From a virus, in IMG/VR virus record IMGVR_UViG_3300017756_000024, positions 1 to 44,538 of that record: 44,538 nucleotides of DNA, one strand, 5' to 3'. Positions 15,903 through 22,814 of this stretch are shown here, one piece after another (position 1 is the first letter of the stretch; each line of letters opens with the position of its first letter). The notes below the pieces were generated by a model, which saw nothing but the letters and a program-made list of their open reading frames with translations, was not told where the DNA came from and did no database searches. A program made the position numbers and the translations under genes.

Positions 15903-16938
15903 CTATAAGTATGTTATAACTTGTTCCACTATCAAGTTCTAGTCTTAAGTAATTATTTACTTGTCTTGTAAAACTAATCTCTGTCCCCTCTACTAAAGTA
16001 ATGATATTAGTTTCTAAATCTTGTCCAATTTTTGTTCCAACTATATTTGCTCCTGAAAAGTCTTGTGTAAGTTGTTCTTGGTCTAATTCAGAAAGTTCTT
16101 CAATTACTGATAGTAAATCTTCAAAGAAATTTACATCTAGGTAGTCCACGTCTAATTCTGTGAACGTAAAATCTTCGTCTTCTGCTAGCAAGTCTATTTC
16201 TAGATCGTTGAAATCGAGATAATCAATATCCAGAAAATCGCCAACAGAATCATCAGCTCCGTCCACTCTTGAAACTTCTGTTCCATCTCTTTCCTTCGGT
16301 GGACTGACAATAAGAAGATTGTCAATCAATTCCAGGCTTATGTCCAATATCATTGGTTGAGTTGGTGTGCTCTCCCACATACTTGTAACAGTAGACTGAA
16401 ATGGTTTATTCAATACAACAGTGCCTGCAGCGGTAGCAACTACTATCTCTCCCGATGGATCTCCAAGATCATTTGGTAAAAGAATTATTAGTGCTCTTCC
16501 TAACTCGTCTACAGTAACTGTGAAGTCAGTACCACGAATACCGATTTGAGACGTTGGGGTATCGATTTGAATATTTTCTTTATCTATTTTCCCTAGTTCT
16601 CCACTAATAAAACGAAGTGTACCACTTGCAAAGCTTAACGCCATCTTCGAATTACTAGGATTCGCATCGTAGACAAACTCATCTATAATGAGTTGAGAGT
16701 GTTCTGTTAGTCTGACTTGACTCTCGTCTAGAAAAGTTATTCCGAGTCGCCCATTAGCGGTACGAACATCGTCATAACTATTTATGTCGAAATCAAGTGC
16801 AGCAGGTAAGGGTTCATCACGAACAACTTGACCTGCGCCACTTAACTCTGTAATGTCTCCTATGTTATCAGCATGAAGTGGACGTGCCACCATCAGACTG
16901 AACAATACAAATATTACTATTTGACGCATTACTTTCAA
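15823..16938 (-). CDS. Secreted FecR-domain protein
   Basis: The 371-aa protein has an N-terminal signal peptide (MRQIVIFVLFSLMVARPLHA, starting at Met4 of the longest frame) and no later membrane span. Residues about 25-165 match a FecR domain: ITELSGAGQVVRD, DVRTANGRLGITFLDESQVR, then the TPTSQIGIRGTDFTV signature. An acidic Asp/Glu-rich linker (about 240-300) follows and a beta-rich end. FecR domains occur in periplasmic signalling proteins; genes for them are often beside CHASE2 cyclases, as here. It could be the ligand or partner of the cyclase sensor (inference). Confidence 0.85.
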   Translation of the reverse strand: MKVMRQIVIFVLFSLMVARPLHADNIGDITELSGAGQVVRDEPLPAALDFDINSYDDVRTANGRLGITFLDESQVRLTEHSQLIIDEFVYDANPSNSKMALSFASGTLRFISGELGKIDKENIQIDTPTSQIGIRGTDFTVTVDELGRALIILLPNDLGDPSGEIVVATAAGTVVLNKPFQSTVTSMWESTPTQPMILDISLELIDNLLIVSPPKERDGTEVSRVDGADDSVGDFLDIDYLDFNDLEIDLLAEDEDFTFTELDVDYLDVNFFEDLLSVIEELSELDQEQLTQDFSGANIVGTKIGQDLETNIITLVEGTEISFTRQVNNYLRLELDSGTSYNILIDDEGKTFNIIVGSGGSSTIRIKQSSG

Positions 16939-17584
16939 TTTTCAACCAGTCTCTTGCTAGTGTTGATGCCTGTGTGATTGTCATTGTATTCGAATCACCA
17001 GTTAAGTCAAGATAAAAATATCCTGCATCATTAGCGCTGGCTCCGTACCCACTTCCTGTAAAAGTGAGTTCGTTACTATCTCCTGTGATATCCATGAAGT
17101 TTGTTGCATAAGCTGAATCTAGGTCAAAAGTAATTTCGTTACTATCACCTAAAATAGTCCAATCTAAATCTAGATATGAAACATCGTTAGATTCTCCAAT
17201 ATCTACATCTGCTGTGTTAAATGAACCTGTTACATTAACATTAGCATTAACATAGTCTGCTCCGTTTAACCCAGTTGTATCCATTGACCATTCAAATTCA
17301 TTACTATCTCCATCAAATTCATAGAATCCTGTAAAGTTATCTCCATACATGCCGTCAGTAAGAAACTTATTTGATGATCCGATTTGATTAATATCAAGTG
17401 TCCAACCTGTACCATAAAATACGGCTTTAGTCATTGTACCTGCTATTGCATCATCTCCACCAATTATGTTACCTGAACCTAACTGCTCAAGGTCGATAGC
17501 TGCATTACTTCCTGTTTGTTTAATAAAGATTTCATTATCTGCTACTAAACCAAAAGAAAGTAATAAAAGAATTATTCTAATCAT
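16868..17584 (-). CDS. Curlin-like repeat protein (CsgA/CsgB-type candidate fibre subunit)
   Basis: The 238-aa protein starts with a short signal peptide (MIRIILLLLSFGLVA). The rest is a beta-repeat protein with spaced Gly-Asx-Ser-Asn turns: IKQTGSN, LEQLGSGN, INQIGSSN, FDGDSNEFEW, ILGDSNEITFDL, ITGDSNELTFTG and LTGDSNTMTITQ. These resemble the curlin repeat (polar strand, Gly-x-x-Asn turn, polar strand), though spaced less regularly than in CsgA. It directly follows csgG, so it is the obvious secretion substrate. Two Cys lie near the C-terminus. Amyloid formation is inferred. Confidence 0.75.
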   Translation of the reverse strand: MIRIILLLLSFGLVADNEIFIKQTGSNAAIDLEQLGSGNIIGGDDAIAGTMTKAVFYGTGWTLDINQIGSSNKFLTDGMYGDNFTGFYEFDGDSNEFEWSMDTTGLNGADYVNANVNVTGSFNTADVDIGESNDVSYLDLDWTILGDSNEITFDLDSAYATNFMDITGDSNELTFTGSGYGASANDAGYFYLDLTGDSNTMTITQASTLARDWLKIESNASNSNICIVQSDGGTSTSC

Positions 17585-18434
17585 GATTTTCTCCCATGAA
17601 ATACCAATATCCTCTTTCCTGTCCTTGCATTATAAGTTCTACTATGGCAACTTCCATAGCTGCTTGTAAAGCAATTGACTTACTTTCATTCATAGCATTA
17701 CCAGTTTCAAACTCTACGAGTTTTGTTCCTTCTGCTATATACCTAAAAAAGTCACTGGAAAGTCCTACGGATAATATGGTCTTTGTAGTAAGGACTTCTA
17801 ATAAGATTTCGCCTGTACTCACAGACACTAATCTAATAGAAACTACTACTGTATCTTCTCGATACTGCTTGGAGTTACCAATGCCCAAGTAACGAGCACC
17901 AATACCTCCAGTTAATAGGTTAGAGTTATAATCAATAACTCCTCCCTCAAGTATAAGACCTGCAAACAATAGTGGTAGTTGCTGATCTCCTTCATCAAAT
18001 CTCTCTCGGGTTGAACGAATAATCTGCCTTTCTTTTGTTATATGATCGATGCCTTTTCGTTCCACAACTCTAAAGAATTTTGAATGTTTAAGTGCCCTAA
18101 TTAAGTATGCTTCTGGTGCTTGAGTAATTGCACTAGAAAAATCTGCATATCCATCTACACTCTTTCTTTGACCTGTTAAATCTAGAAAACTATATACTGC
18201 GACAACAGGTCGTTGTTTCGCCACAGGTACTGTTTTTATTTGTTCAGTAATTGGTTGATTGACTATAGCACTTTTAGAAAAGCACTCCGCCTTTCCAACA
18301 ATTGTAACTACATCTTTGTAGTCTGCGTCTGGATTAGTTAAACAAGGTGATAGGTATTCTCTGTGCGTTGCGCAACTAGAAACCAAAATCGCCGATAGGA
18401 ATACTAATAGTAGTTGTTTCCCCGGTAGTTTCAT
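17577..18434 (-). CDS. csgG: Curli secretion channel lipoprotein CsgG
   Basis: The 285-aa protein has a lipoprotein signal ending at Cys21 (ILVSSC). The rest follows CsgG: PVVAVYSFLDLTGQRK, SSAITQAPEAYLIRAL, FFRVVERKGIDHITKERQII, LLFAGLILEGGVIDYNSN, then the strand region TGGIGARYLGIG and SIRLVSVSTGEILLEVLTTK. The length is close to E. coli CsgG. CsgG nonamers form the outer-membrane pore through which curlin subunits leave the cell. CsgF is encoded just upstream and a curlin-like protein just downstream. Confidence 0.93.
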   Translation of the reverse strand: MKLPGKQLLLVFLSAILVSSCATHREYLSPCLTNPDADYKDVVTIVGKAECFSKSAIVNQPITEQIKTVPVAKQRPVVAVYSFLDLTGQRKSVDGYADFSSAITQAPEAYLIRALKHSKFFRVVERKGIDHITKERQIIRSTRERFDEGDQQLPLLFAGLILEGGVIDYNSNLLTGGIGARYLGIGNSKQYREDTVVVSIRLVSVSTGEILLEVLTTKTILSVGLSSDFFRYIAEGTKLVEFETGNAMNESKSIALQAAMEVAIVELIMQGQERGYWYFMGENHD

Positions 18435-18822
18435 TAAATATCTCTAATGTAATCATACTTCCATCTGATGTCCAAGTAATAAGGTTATCAAATAAAGTAA
18501 AACTTCCATTCTCTGCAGGATTCTCGCCAAATAGTTGATCCACTAGTTGTCGTGATAGCTGCGCGTATATTCTGCTCTCAAAGTTCTTTATAAATCTTGC
18601 AAGCGTGGTGTTTTCTGCGTCTCTTTCCAACGCTTCTTTAAGAGCTTGAATTTCAGCCTCGAGAGCTTCTTTTCTTGTAAACTCTTGGTTTTCAATTGTG
18701 AGGTAGTGACTGCTTGTACCCACTCCACTAAATGACGGATTTTTAAATTTAAATTTAATCTCATCTGCTGATACTCCACCTGCAAGTAATATTAGTAAAC
18801 TAATTATTCTTTCTTTCTTCAT
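18376..18822 (-). CDS. csgF: Curli assembly protein CsgF
   Basis: The 148-aa protein has a signal peptide (to about Ala19) and a mature N-terminus EIKFKFKNPSFSGVGTSS, matching the FxFxNPxFGG segment that inserts in the CsgG pore. A helical region follows (ALEAEIQALKEALERD), then RFIKNFESRIYAQLSRQLVD and the C-terminal beta sheet (TLEIFNETTGETTTISIPIG). CsgF couples the secretion channel to surface nucleation. It overlaps csgG by 59 nt. Confidence 0.9.
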   Translation of the reverse strand: MKKERIISLLILLAGGVSADEIKFKFKNPSFSGVGTSSHYLTIENQEFTRKEALEAEIQALKEALERDAENTTLARFIKNFESRIYAQLSRQLVDQLFGENPAENGSFTLFDNLITWTSDGSMITLEIFNETTGETTTISIPIGDFGF

Positions 18823-19051
18823 TTTCTTTTAACTGTAAAACTGTGTCTAGTTTCTTTTGCAATCTTATCATATCGTTATCTAACATTCGTATTTGATCTA
18901 TTAGTTGTAAGATTGTCATCTTCATCTCTTCTATTGCTGGGTCTATGTTCTCTGTTATTGTAGTCCAAACAAAGTATACAAAGTACCCTAATCCAACCAT
19001 AGCAACAACTGGAAATCCAAACTGTTGAATGGCGTCAATCACGTCTTGCAT
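18800..19051 (-). CDS. Small membrane protein, paralogue of the next upstream gene
   Basis: The 83-aa protein has one membrane span (about residues 10-30, FPVVAMVGLGYFVYFVW) and a helical, coiled-coil-like tail (QIRMLDNDMIRLQKKLDTVL). The tail shares the R-x-(L/M)-(D/N)-NDMI-(R/K) core with the 97-aa protein encoded upstream. Together with csgF it forms an overlapping gene string. It could be an accessory of the curli export set or a holin-like protein; I cannot decide. Confidence 0.65.
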   Translation of the reverse strand: MQDVIDAIQQFGFPVVAMVGLGYFVYFVWTTITENIDPAIEEMKMTILQLIDQIRMLDNDMIRLQKKLDTVLQLKENEERKNN

Positions 19052-19328
19052 CTATACTCCCCGACTCCACAAAGTTTTCTGCTCTAGCTATCTTATCCAA
19101 ATCTGGTGTTAATCCTAGAGCAGAACTTACGCTCATGTCTATTTTAATCATGTCGTTGTTCATTACTTTAATACGAGTAATTAACATTTTGGAGATTCCT
19201 CTAACTTCTTCAGTATCTCCAACGACATCTGCCATTATCTTTCTTATAATTAAAAATATAAAACCACCCATAAACAGTGCTGCTGCTATCGGTGCTCCGA
19301 CTTGTCCTATAAGGTCAAATACTTCCAT
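19035..19328 (-). CDS. Small membrane protein with helical tail
   Basis: The 97-aa protein starts MEVFDLIGQVGAPIAAALF. I chose the ATG at 19328 because it overlaps the nuclease stop (TAATG) with GAGGA upstream; a longer frame to 19370 has no support. One span (about residues 11-29) is followed by a helix containing RIKVMNNDMIKIDMSVSSAL, similar to the tail of the downstream 83-aa protein, suggesting tandem duplication. Function unknown. Confidence 0.65.
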   Translation of the reverse strand: MEVFDLIGQVGAPIAAALFMGGFIFLIIRKIMADVVGDTEEVRGISKMLITRIKVMNNDMIKIDMSVSSALGLTPDLDKIARAENFVESGSIDARRD

Positions 19329-19936
19329 TATCCTCGTATATCTATTGTTGGTTGTGGTTCTATTATACACTCAACTTCATATTCGTGCCACTTCATATCA
19401 GGTGCTTCATTTGCAAAAAAGAAACATTTTTGTATATTACTGTCTTGAAAAAAGATTCTTTTCTCAAACCCATCTGGGACTGTTGCTCCAGTATCTAGTA
19501 CAAGACTGTTCTTGTTGAATATAATTATATTCTCTACAAATAGTTCTTCTTCCTCACCCCATTTTCTTACTGCTGCTTCTAAAAATCTCCATGCACCTCT
19601 GTTTAGTTTTTCATGTTGTAGTGCTGAATTAACAAAACTAAAAGTATCTTTTAAATTTTCCATAGTATCTGAAAAGTGTGCAGCTGGAGCCATATGTCCT
19701 TTATCCCATATATTCTTATAATAGTCTTTATTATCAGAAGTATGAATATCATCTTCCTTGTAAAAGTTTAATCCTTTTCTATCTACATTTTTAGGTCTGT
19801 CAGTAACTGTATATGAAACAAATACTGGTTGCTCTAATTCTGTATTATAAAGTACTTGATAAATATTTTTATCTATCCATACTTCTTCAGAAAATACTGA
19901 AAGTGATATTAATAGTGTTAAAATTAGCTTATTCAT
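19328..19936 (-). CDS. Secreted DNA/RNA non-specific endonuclease (NUC family)
   Basis: The 202-aa protein has a signal peptide (MNKLILTLLISLSVFSEE). It carries the NUC1/Serratia nuclease motif as WDKGHMAPAAHFSD, with catalytic His81, followed by FVNSALQHEKLNRGAWRFLE with metal-ligand Asn112 and Glu120. The usual DRGH is KGH here, which occurs in some members. It should cut DNA or RNA without sequence preference in the periplasm or outside the cell. A role in degrading competing DNA or scavenging nucleotides is plausible. Confidence 0.88.
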   Translation of the reverse strand: MNKLILTLLISLSVFSEEVWIDKNIYQVLYNTELEQPVFVSYTVTDRPKNVDRKGLNFYKEDDIHTSDNKDYYKNIWDKGHMAPAAHFSDTMENLKDTFSFVNSALQHEKLNRGAWRFLEAAVRKWGEEEELFVENIIIFNKNSLVLDTGATVPDGFEKRIFFQDSNIQKCFFFANEAPDMKWHEYEVECIIEPQPTIDIRG

Positions 19937-20310
19937 AATTGTATTGCTGTTATCCTATTGTCTCTCTCAACTGCTTCAAGGTCAAAGTTTATACTTACTC
20001 CACAACCACAAGCATGTTGCTCTTTGGGATTCTCAAAGACAAATATTTCATTTAGTCCTTGTTTTTGGTAATCCAGTGTCATTCCATATAAGTAAGGAAC
20101 TGACGGTTTATCGATTAATATTTGTATCTCGCCAAAATCTAGAAGTACGTCTAAATCATGCCTATCGCTAGTAGAATCAAAAATATACTCAAAACCAGCA
20201 CAACCTCCGCCTGTGATCCCAAGCCGTATATAACTAAATCGTTCTTCGGCTTTCTTTTGAAGAAGTTTCTTAATCGCTTCATCAGTAAGGTCAATCAATG
20301 TCTCCGCCAT
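19933..20310 (-). CDS. A-type iron-sulfur carrier (IscA/ErpA/HesB family)
   Basis: The 125-aa protein matches the HesB-like fold over its full length: LTDEAIKKLLQ at the start, then YIRLGITGGGCAGFEYIF, and the C-terminal HACGCGVSINF. The three cluster-binding cysteines are present (Cys37, Cys101, Cys103). These proteins accept an Fe-S cluster from a scaffold such as IscU and pass it to target enzymes. An IscU gene lies 250 nt upstream in the same operon. I cannot tell IscA from ErpA by eye. Confidence 0.92.
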   Translation of the reverse strand: MAETLIDLTDEAIKKLLQKKAEERFSYIRLGITGGGCAGFEYIFDSTSDRHDLDVLLDFGEIQILIDKPSVPYLYGMTLDYQKQGLNEIFVFENPKEQHACGCGVSINFDLEAVERDNRITAIQL

Positions 20311-20581
20311 CTGGATAAGTCCTAAAGTGCTTTACATCTTTTACGTCTGGCATATTGTCTCCATATAACTCTCGAGACTGTTCTTCAAAGTCTGAATCCC
20401 ACTGTATGCCTTCTAAGTCGATGTCGTGATATTTATCTTCTCTTGGAATCTTTTTGGTTTTGTCAGCGTGTAGCTGGGTTGCACCATGTTTAGGTGTTTT
20501 CTTTCTTCCAAATATACTATCCCAATTTAGTTCAAATTGTTTTCTGTTTTTTATTTTTCTAGGTCTACTGCCTTTGCTCAT
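20291..20581 (-). CDS. Hypothetical phage protein between the two Fe-S genes
   Basis: The 96-aa hydrophilic protein starts MSKGSRPRKIKNRKQFELNW and contains WDSIFGRKK and an acidic helix (DSDFEEQSRELYGDN). It overlaps both iscU and the iscA-like gene. I have no function for it. It has no Cys, so it is not itself a cluster carrier. Similar short proteins with the SKGSxPR opening are familiar from phages, so it may be unrelated to Fe-S metabolism. Confidence 0.6.
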   Translation of the reverse strand: MSKGSRPRKIKNRKQFELNWDSIFGRKKTPKHGATQLHADKTKKIPREDKYHDIDLEGIQWDSDFEEQSRELYGDNMPDVKDVKHFRTYPDGGDID

Positions 20582-20957
20582 AATCTTCTATTGCTTTTTT
20601 TATTGCTGCTTCTGCTAAAACACTACAATGTACTTTTATTGAGGGTAATTGTAGGGCTTCTGCGATTTCTCTATCTTTTACAAGTTTTGCTTCTTCAAGT
20701 GTTTTTCCAAGTAACATTTCTACTAATTTACTAGAAGATGCAATTGCACTTCCACAACCATAAGTTTTGAATTTCATATCTTTTATGATATTATTCTCTA
20801 CCATAAGTTGTATTCTCATAACGTCGCCACAGGAAGGTGCTCCGACCATGCCTGTGGCTACTCGGGAGTCAGATGGGTCAAATTTACCAACTGAAAAGCT
20901 TTGAGGATTGTTTAAAACGTTGTAGAATCTATCGTTTACTTCTTTACTGTATGCCAT
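20565..20957 (-). CDS. iscU: Iron-sulfur cluster scaffold protein IscU
   Basis: The 130-aa protein follows bacterial IscU closely: MVGAPSCGDVMRIQLMV, FKTYGCGSAIASSS and LPSIKVHCSVLAE. Cluster ligands Cys43, Asp45, Cys68, His110 and Cys111 are all kept. The chaperone-recognition motif LPPVK is LPSIK (104-108). IscU builds [2Fe-2S] clusters with the desulfurase IscS, which is not encoded here and must come from the host. It starts where the TerS-like gene ends (stop-start overlap at 20957), so both come from the same promoter. Confidence 0.95.
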   Translation of the reverse strand: MAYSKEVNDRFYNVLNNPQSFSVGKFDPSDSRVATGMVGAPSCGDVMRIQLMVENNIIKDMKFKTYGCGSAIASSSKLVEMLLGKTLEEAKLVKDREIAEALQLPSIKVHCSVLAEAAIKKAIEDYEQRQ

Positions 20958-21412
20958 TATTTTTTGAGCAACTTTTTCATAAGTTCGCCATAATTTCCTT
21001 GTCCAAAGCCATCTGCATTAATCTGGACGTTTGTCTGGGATTTGATAGAAGATGCTTTTGCTTTCTCTATCTCGGTCTGAGCTTTTATTTCTTCCATACG
21101 AATTTTATGTGCCATTTGTAATAAGTCTACAATATCTTTGCTAGTGAAAACTTCTGATTCCTCTGCTTCTTTAAGTTTCTGATCAATTATATCATCTAGT
21201 ATAGTTCCGATCTTAAATCTATTGCGATAACCAGTATCTAAATACACGGAATCAATGTAAGCCTTTACTTCACGTTTTCCAAGCCATTCAGATATTGTAT
21301 TTTCGTCTACTGCTAGAGCTGTTGCAGTTTCTTGTATATTTCCATACTCGAGATAAGCATTAGCAATTTCTAAGCCTTCGGGACTCATCTTAGTTGCAAT
21401 TTCATTTTTCAT
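20957..21412 (-). CDS. terS: Terminase small subunit-like protein
   Basis: The 151-aa protein starts MKNEIATKMSPEGLEIANAY. An N-terminal helix-turn-helix (IQETATALAVDENTISEWLG, then KREVKAYIDSVYLDTGYRNR) is followed by a helical oligomerisation region (VDLLQMAHKIRMEEIKAQTE) and a C-terminal tail ending GELMKKLLKK. This is the TerS layout, recognising phage DNA for packaging. I chose the ATG at 21412: it lies 6 nt after a perfect TATAAT, so the mRNA would be leaderless. A six-residue longer reading would start inside the -10 region. Confidence 0.75.
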   Translation of the reverse strand: MKNEIATKMSPEGLEIANAYLEYGNIQETATALAVDENTISEWLGKREVKAYIDSVYLDTGYRNRFKIGTILDDIIDQKLKEAEESEVFTSKDIVDLLQMAHKIRMEEIKAQTEIEKAKASSIKSQTNVQINADGFGQGNYGELMKKLLKK

Positions 21413-21418
21413 ATTTGA

Positions 21419-21447
21419 ATTATAACCCAACTTGAGATAAATGTCAA
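21419..21447 (-). promoter_or_regulatory. Consensus promoter of the minus-strand (accessory/late) operon
   Basis: Minus strand: TTGACA (21447-21442), 17-nt spacer, TATAAT (21424-21419), preceded by a run of A and T (AAAAAATTTTTC). The start codon of terS begins 6 nt after the -10 box. Both boxes match the sigma70 consensus exactly. Confidence 0.85.
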
Positions 21448-21463
21448 GAAAAATTTTTTAGAG

Positions 21464-21476
21464 CATCATTATGATG
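21464..21476. promoter_or_regulatory. Palindrome CATCATTATGATG, possible operator
   Basis: A 13-bp palindrome lies about 17 nt upstream of the -35 box of the terS promoter. The position suits an activator or repressor site. No binding protein can be named. Confidence 0.35.
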
Positions 21477-21692
21477 ATCTGTGTGCGTCAAGTCTCTTTT
21501 CTCAAAAAATCCAAAGTTGTACATGTGGAGGTGTTCTGTGAGCAGGGCAGAATCTGGTCTGTTATCCCCCCTTACCATAAAAAGGGGTGGTGTGTCAAGA
21601 AAAAAACAAAAATAAAGGCACTTATTTTTCATACACTATTAAAGGGAATCCGTCAAGAAAAAATCAAAAATATAAGGGGTTTAATTAGGCGT

Positions 21693-21715
21693 AAATATTG
21701 TATATTTAAGCGTAA
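21693..21715. promoter_or_regulatory. Dyad AAATAT-TGT-ATATTT flanked by GCGTAA repeats
   Basis: A 6+6 inverted repeat (21693-21698 and 21702-21707) sits between two GCGTAA direct repeats (21689 and 21710). It lies in the intergenic region between the divergent operons, so it may be an operator. The surrounding 21448-21690 stretch has no convincing gene but contains two copies of GTCAAGAAAAAA-(T)CAAAAATA (about 21595 and 21651). Confidence 0.3.
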
Positions 21716-21759
21716 TTTTGCATACTACTTATAGAGATATTTTTTATTTTTAGGTACTC

Positions 21760-21880
21760 GAAAGACGGAGACCTAGCCGAAAGGCTAAAATTTCCAGAGG
21801 TAAACGGAAGCCCAAGCTTCTATGACCTAGCTAGACATAGCTTGTTATGATGTGGGTAGCAAACAAGATAAACAAAAAAT
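21760..21880 (+). ncRNA. Structured leader upstream of the first plus-strand genes
   Basis: Three perfect 5-bp hairpins follow one another: TAGCC-GAAA-GGCTA (21774-21787, GNRA loop), GAAGC-CCAA-GCTTC (21807-21820) and CTATG...CATAG (21820-21840). The composition is richer in G and C than the flanking A/T-rich sequence. I could not match it to a riboswitch or ribozyme family. It may be a regulatory 5' leader for the 21917 gene or a separate small RNA. Confidence 0.4.
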
Positions 21881-21916
21881 ATAAATATTTCTATTAACTT
21901 TAAATCAAGGAGACTT

Positions 21917-22120
21917 ATGAAAACTAAAACTGAAAAAACTACTAAGGTTAAGAAGCCTAATAAAAAAGAATTAGAAAGAGATATATTCTCTCAGACTGAT
22001 CTTTTCGATATGTCATTAAATCGCCAAACGATTAATAATATGACTGTAACAAATGCACTTGTTTCAGAATGTGTAGAAAATGGATTAATTGATAACATCT
22101 TTAAGAGGTTGACAAAATGA
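21917..22120 (+). CDS. Small hydrophilic protein, first gene of plus-strand block
   Basis: The 67-aa protein starts MKTKTEKTTKVKKPNKKELE and continues IFSQTDLFDMSLNRQTINN, ending IFKRLTK. A strong AAGGAG site precedes the ATG. The N-terminal 20 residues are Lys/Thr-rich and probably disordered. Function unknown. Confidence 0.65.
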   Translation: MKTKTEKTTKVKKPNKKELERDIFSQTDLFDMSLNRQTINNMTVTNALVSECVENGLIDNIFKRLTK

Positions 22121-22260
22121 CTATATCAAGATATTTTTACGATCTGTTTGATGGTGTGTTTATTCTCGATGTGCTTATCAGAGGATTAATTTTATTTATC
22201 ATTGGTTCGGCTACTTTGGCTTTGTTCCTTTTGATTAACTTTTTATTATTAATACAATGA
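22117..22260 (+). CDS. 47-aa membrane protein
   Basis: It overlaps the previous gene by 4 nt (ATGA) and the next by 4 nt. The peptide starts MTISRYFYDLFDGVFILDVL and is followed by a long hydrophobic span (GLILFIIGSATLALFLLINF). No function is evident. Confidence 0.55.
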   Translation: MTISRYFYDLFDGVFILDVLIRGLILFIIGSATLALFLLINFLLLIQ

Positions 22261-22814
22261 TGGGATATTTAACAAATTCATTTTATCGTATGAAATCACT
22301 TCCTAAATTATCTAAAGATACTTTAACCAAAAAGATATGGGGAATGGAAAAAGATTTATCAAAACTTTCTTTTCATTCTGTTTATCTTTTCTATATTACT
22401 AGAGAAGATACAAACGGAAACTTAACAGAAAGATTTGTTAAACTCGGAAGAACGGCAGATTTAAAAAAGACAACGGCAAGAATAGAAAGCCATTTTAATT
22501 CTTATGATGGCTATACTGTCAACTGTCTTTATTGGGGCATGGATAATAATCCAACTCGTAAATGGGTTCTTTGGCATTGTGACATTATTGAAAAAAGGGT
22601 AAATGAAACTTTGCAATTTAACGGCTATTCACTTGCTAAGATTCCGAGAAAATTTCCAAAAGAATTATTTAGACTTGCAGAAGATCAAAGCGAAATCACC
22701 TGTAAGGACTTTGTAAAAAAATTGGTTGACTTGCTGGACACTTCCAAAGAAATAAAAAACTTTGGACAACTTGCAAGAAAAGACTTTAAATTTATAACAG
22801 ATGAAAAAATATAA
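22257..22814 (+). CDS. Hypothetical protein, GIY-YIG-like region
   Basis: The 185-aa protein contains VYLFYITREDTNG, RFVKLGRTADLKK and, later, ARIESHFNSYDGYTV and a WVLWHCDIIEKRVNETLQ helix. The strand-turn-KLGRT pattern followed by a helix and paired strands resembles T5orf172-type GIY-YIG nuclease domains. The catalytic Arg and Glu cannot be placed with confidence, so this may be a degenerate or non-nuclease member. Confidence 0.6.
   Translation: MMGYLTNSFYRMKSLPKLSKDTLTKKIWGMEKDLSKLSFHSVYLFYITREDTNGNLTERFVKLGRTADLKKTTARIESHFNSYDGYTVNCLYWGMDNNPTRKWVLWHCDIIEKRVNETLQFNGYSLAKIPRKFPKELFRLAEDQSEITCKDFVKKLVDLLDTSKEIKNFGQLARKDFKFITDEKI

Noticed and set aside
21444-21734. Reading frames of 62 (minus) and 87 (plus) codons in the divergent intergenic region
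   Set aside because: They overlap the terS promoter and each other, lack ribosome sites and have no protein-like pattern.
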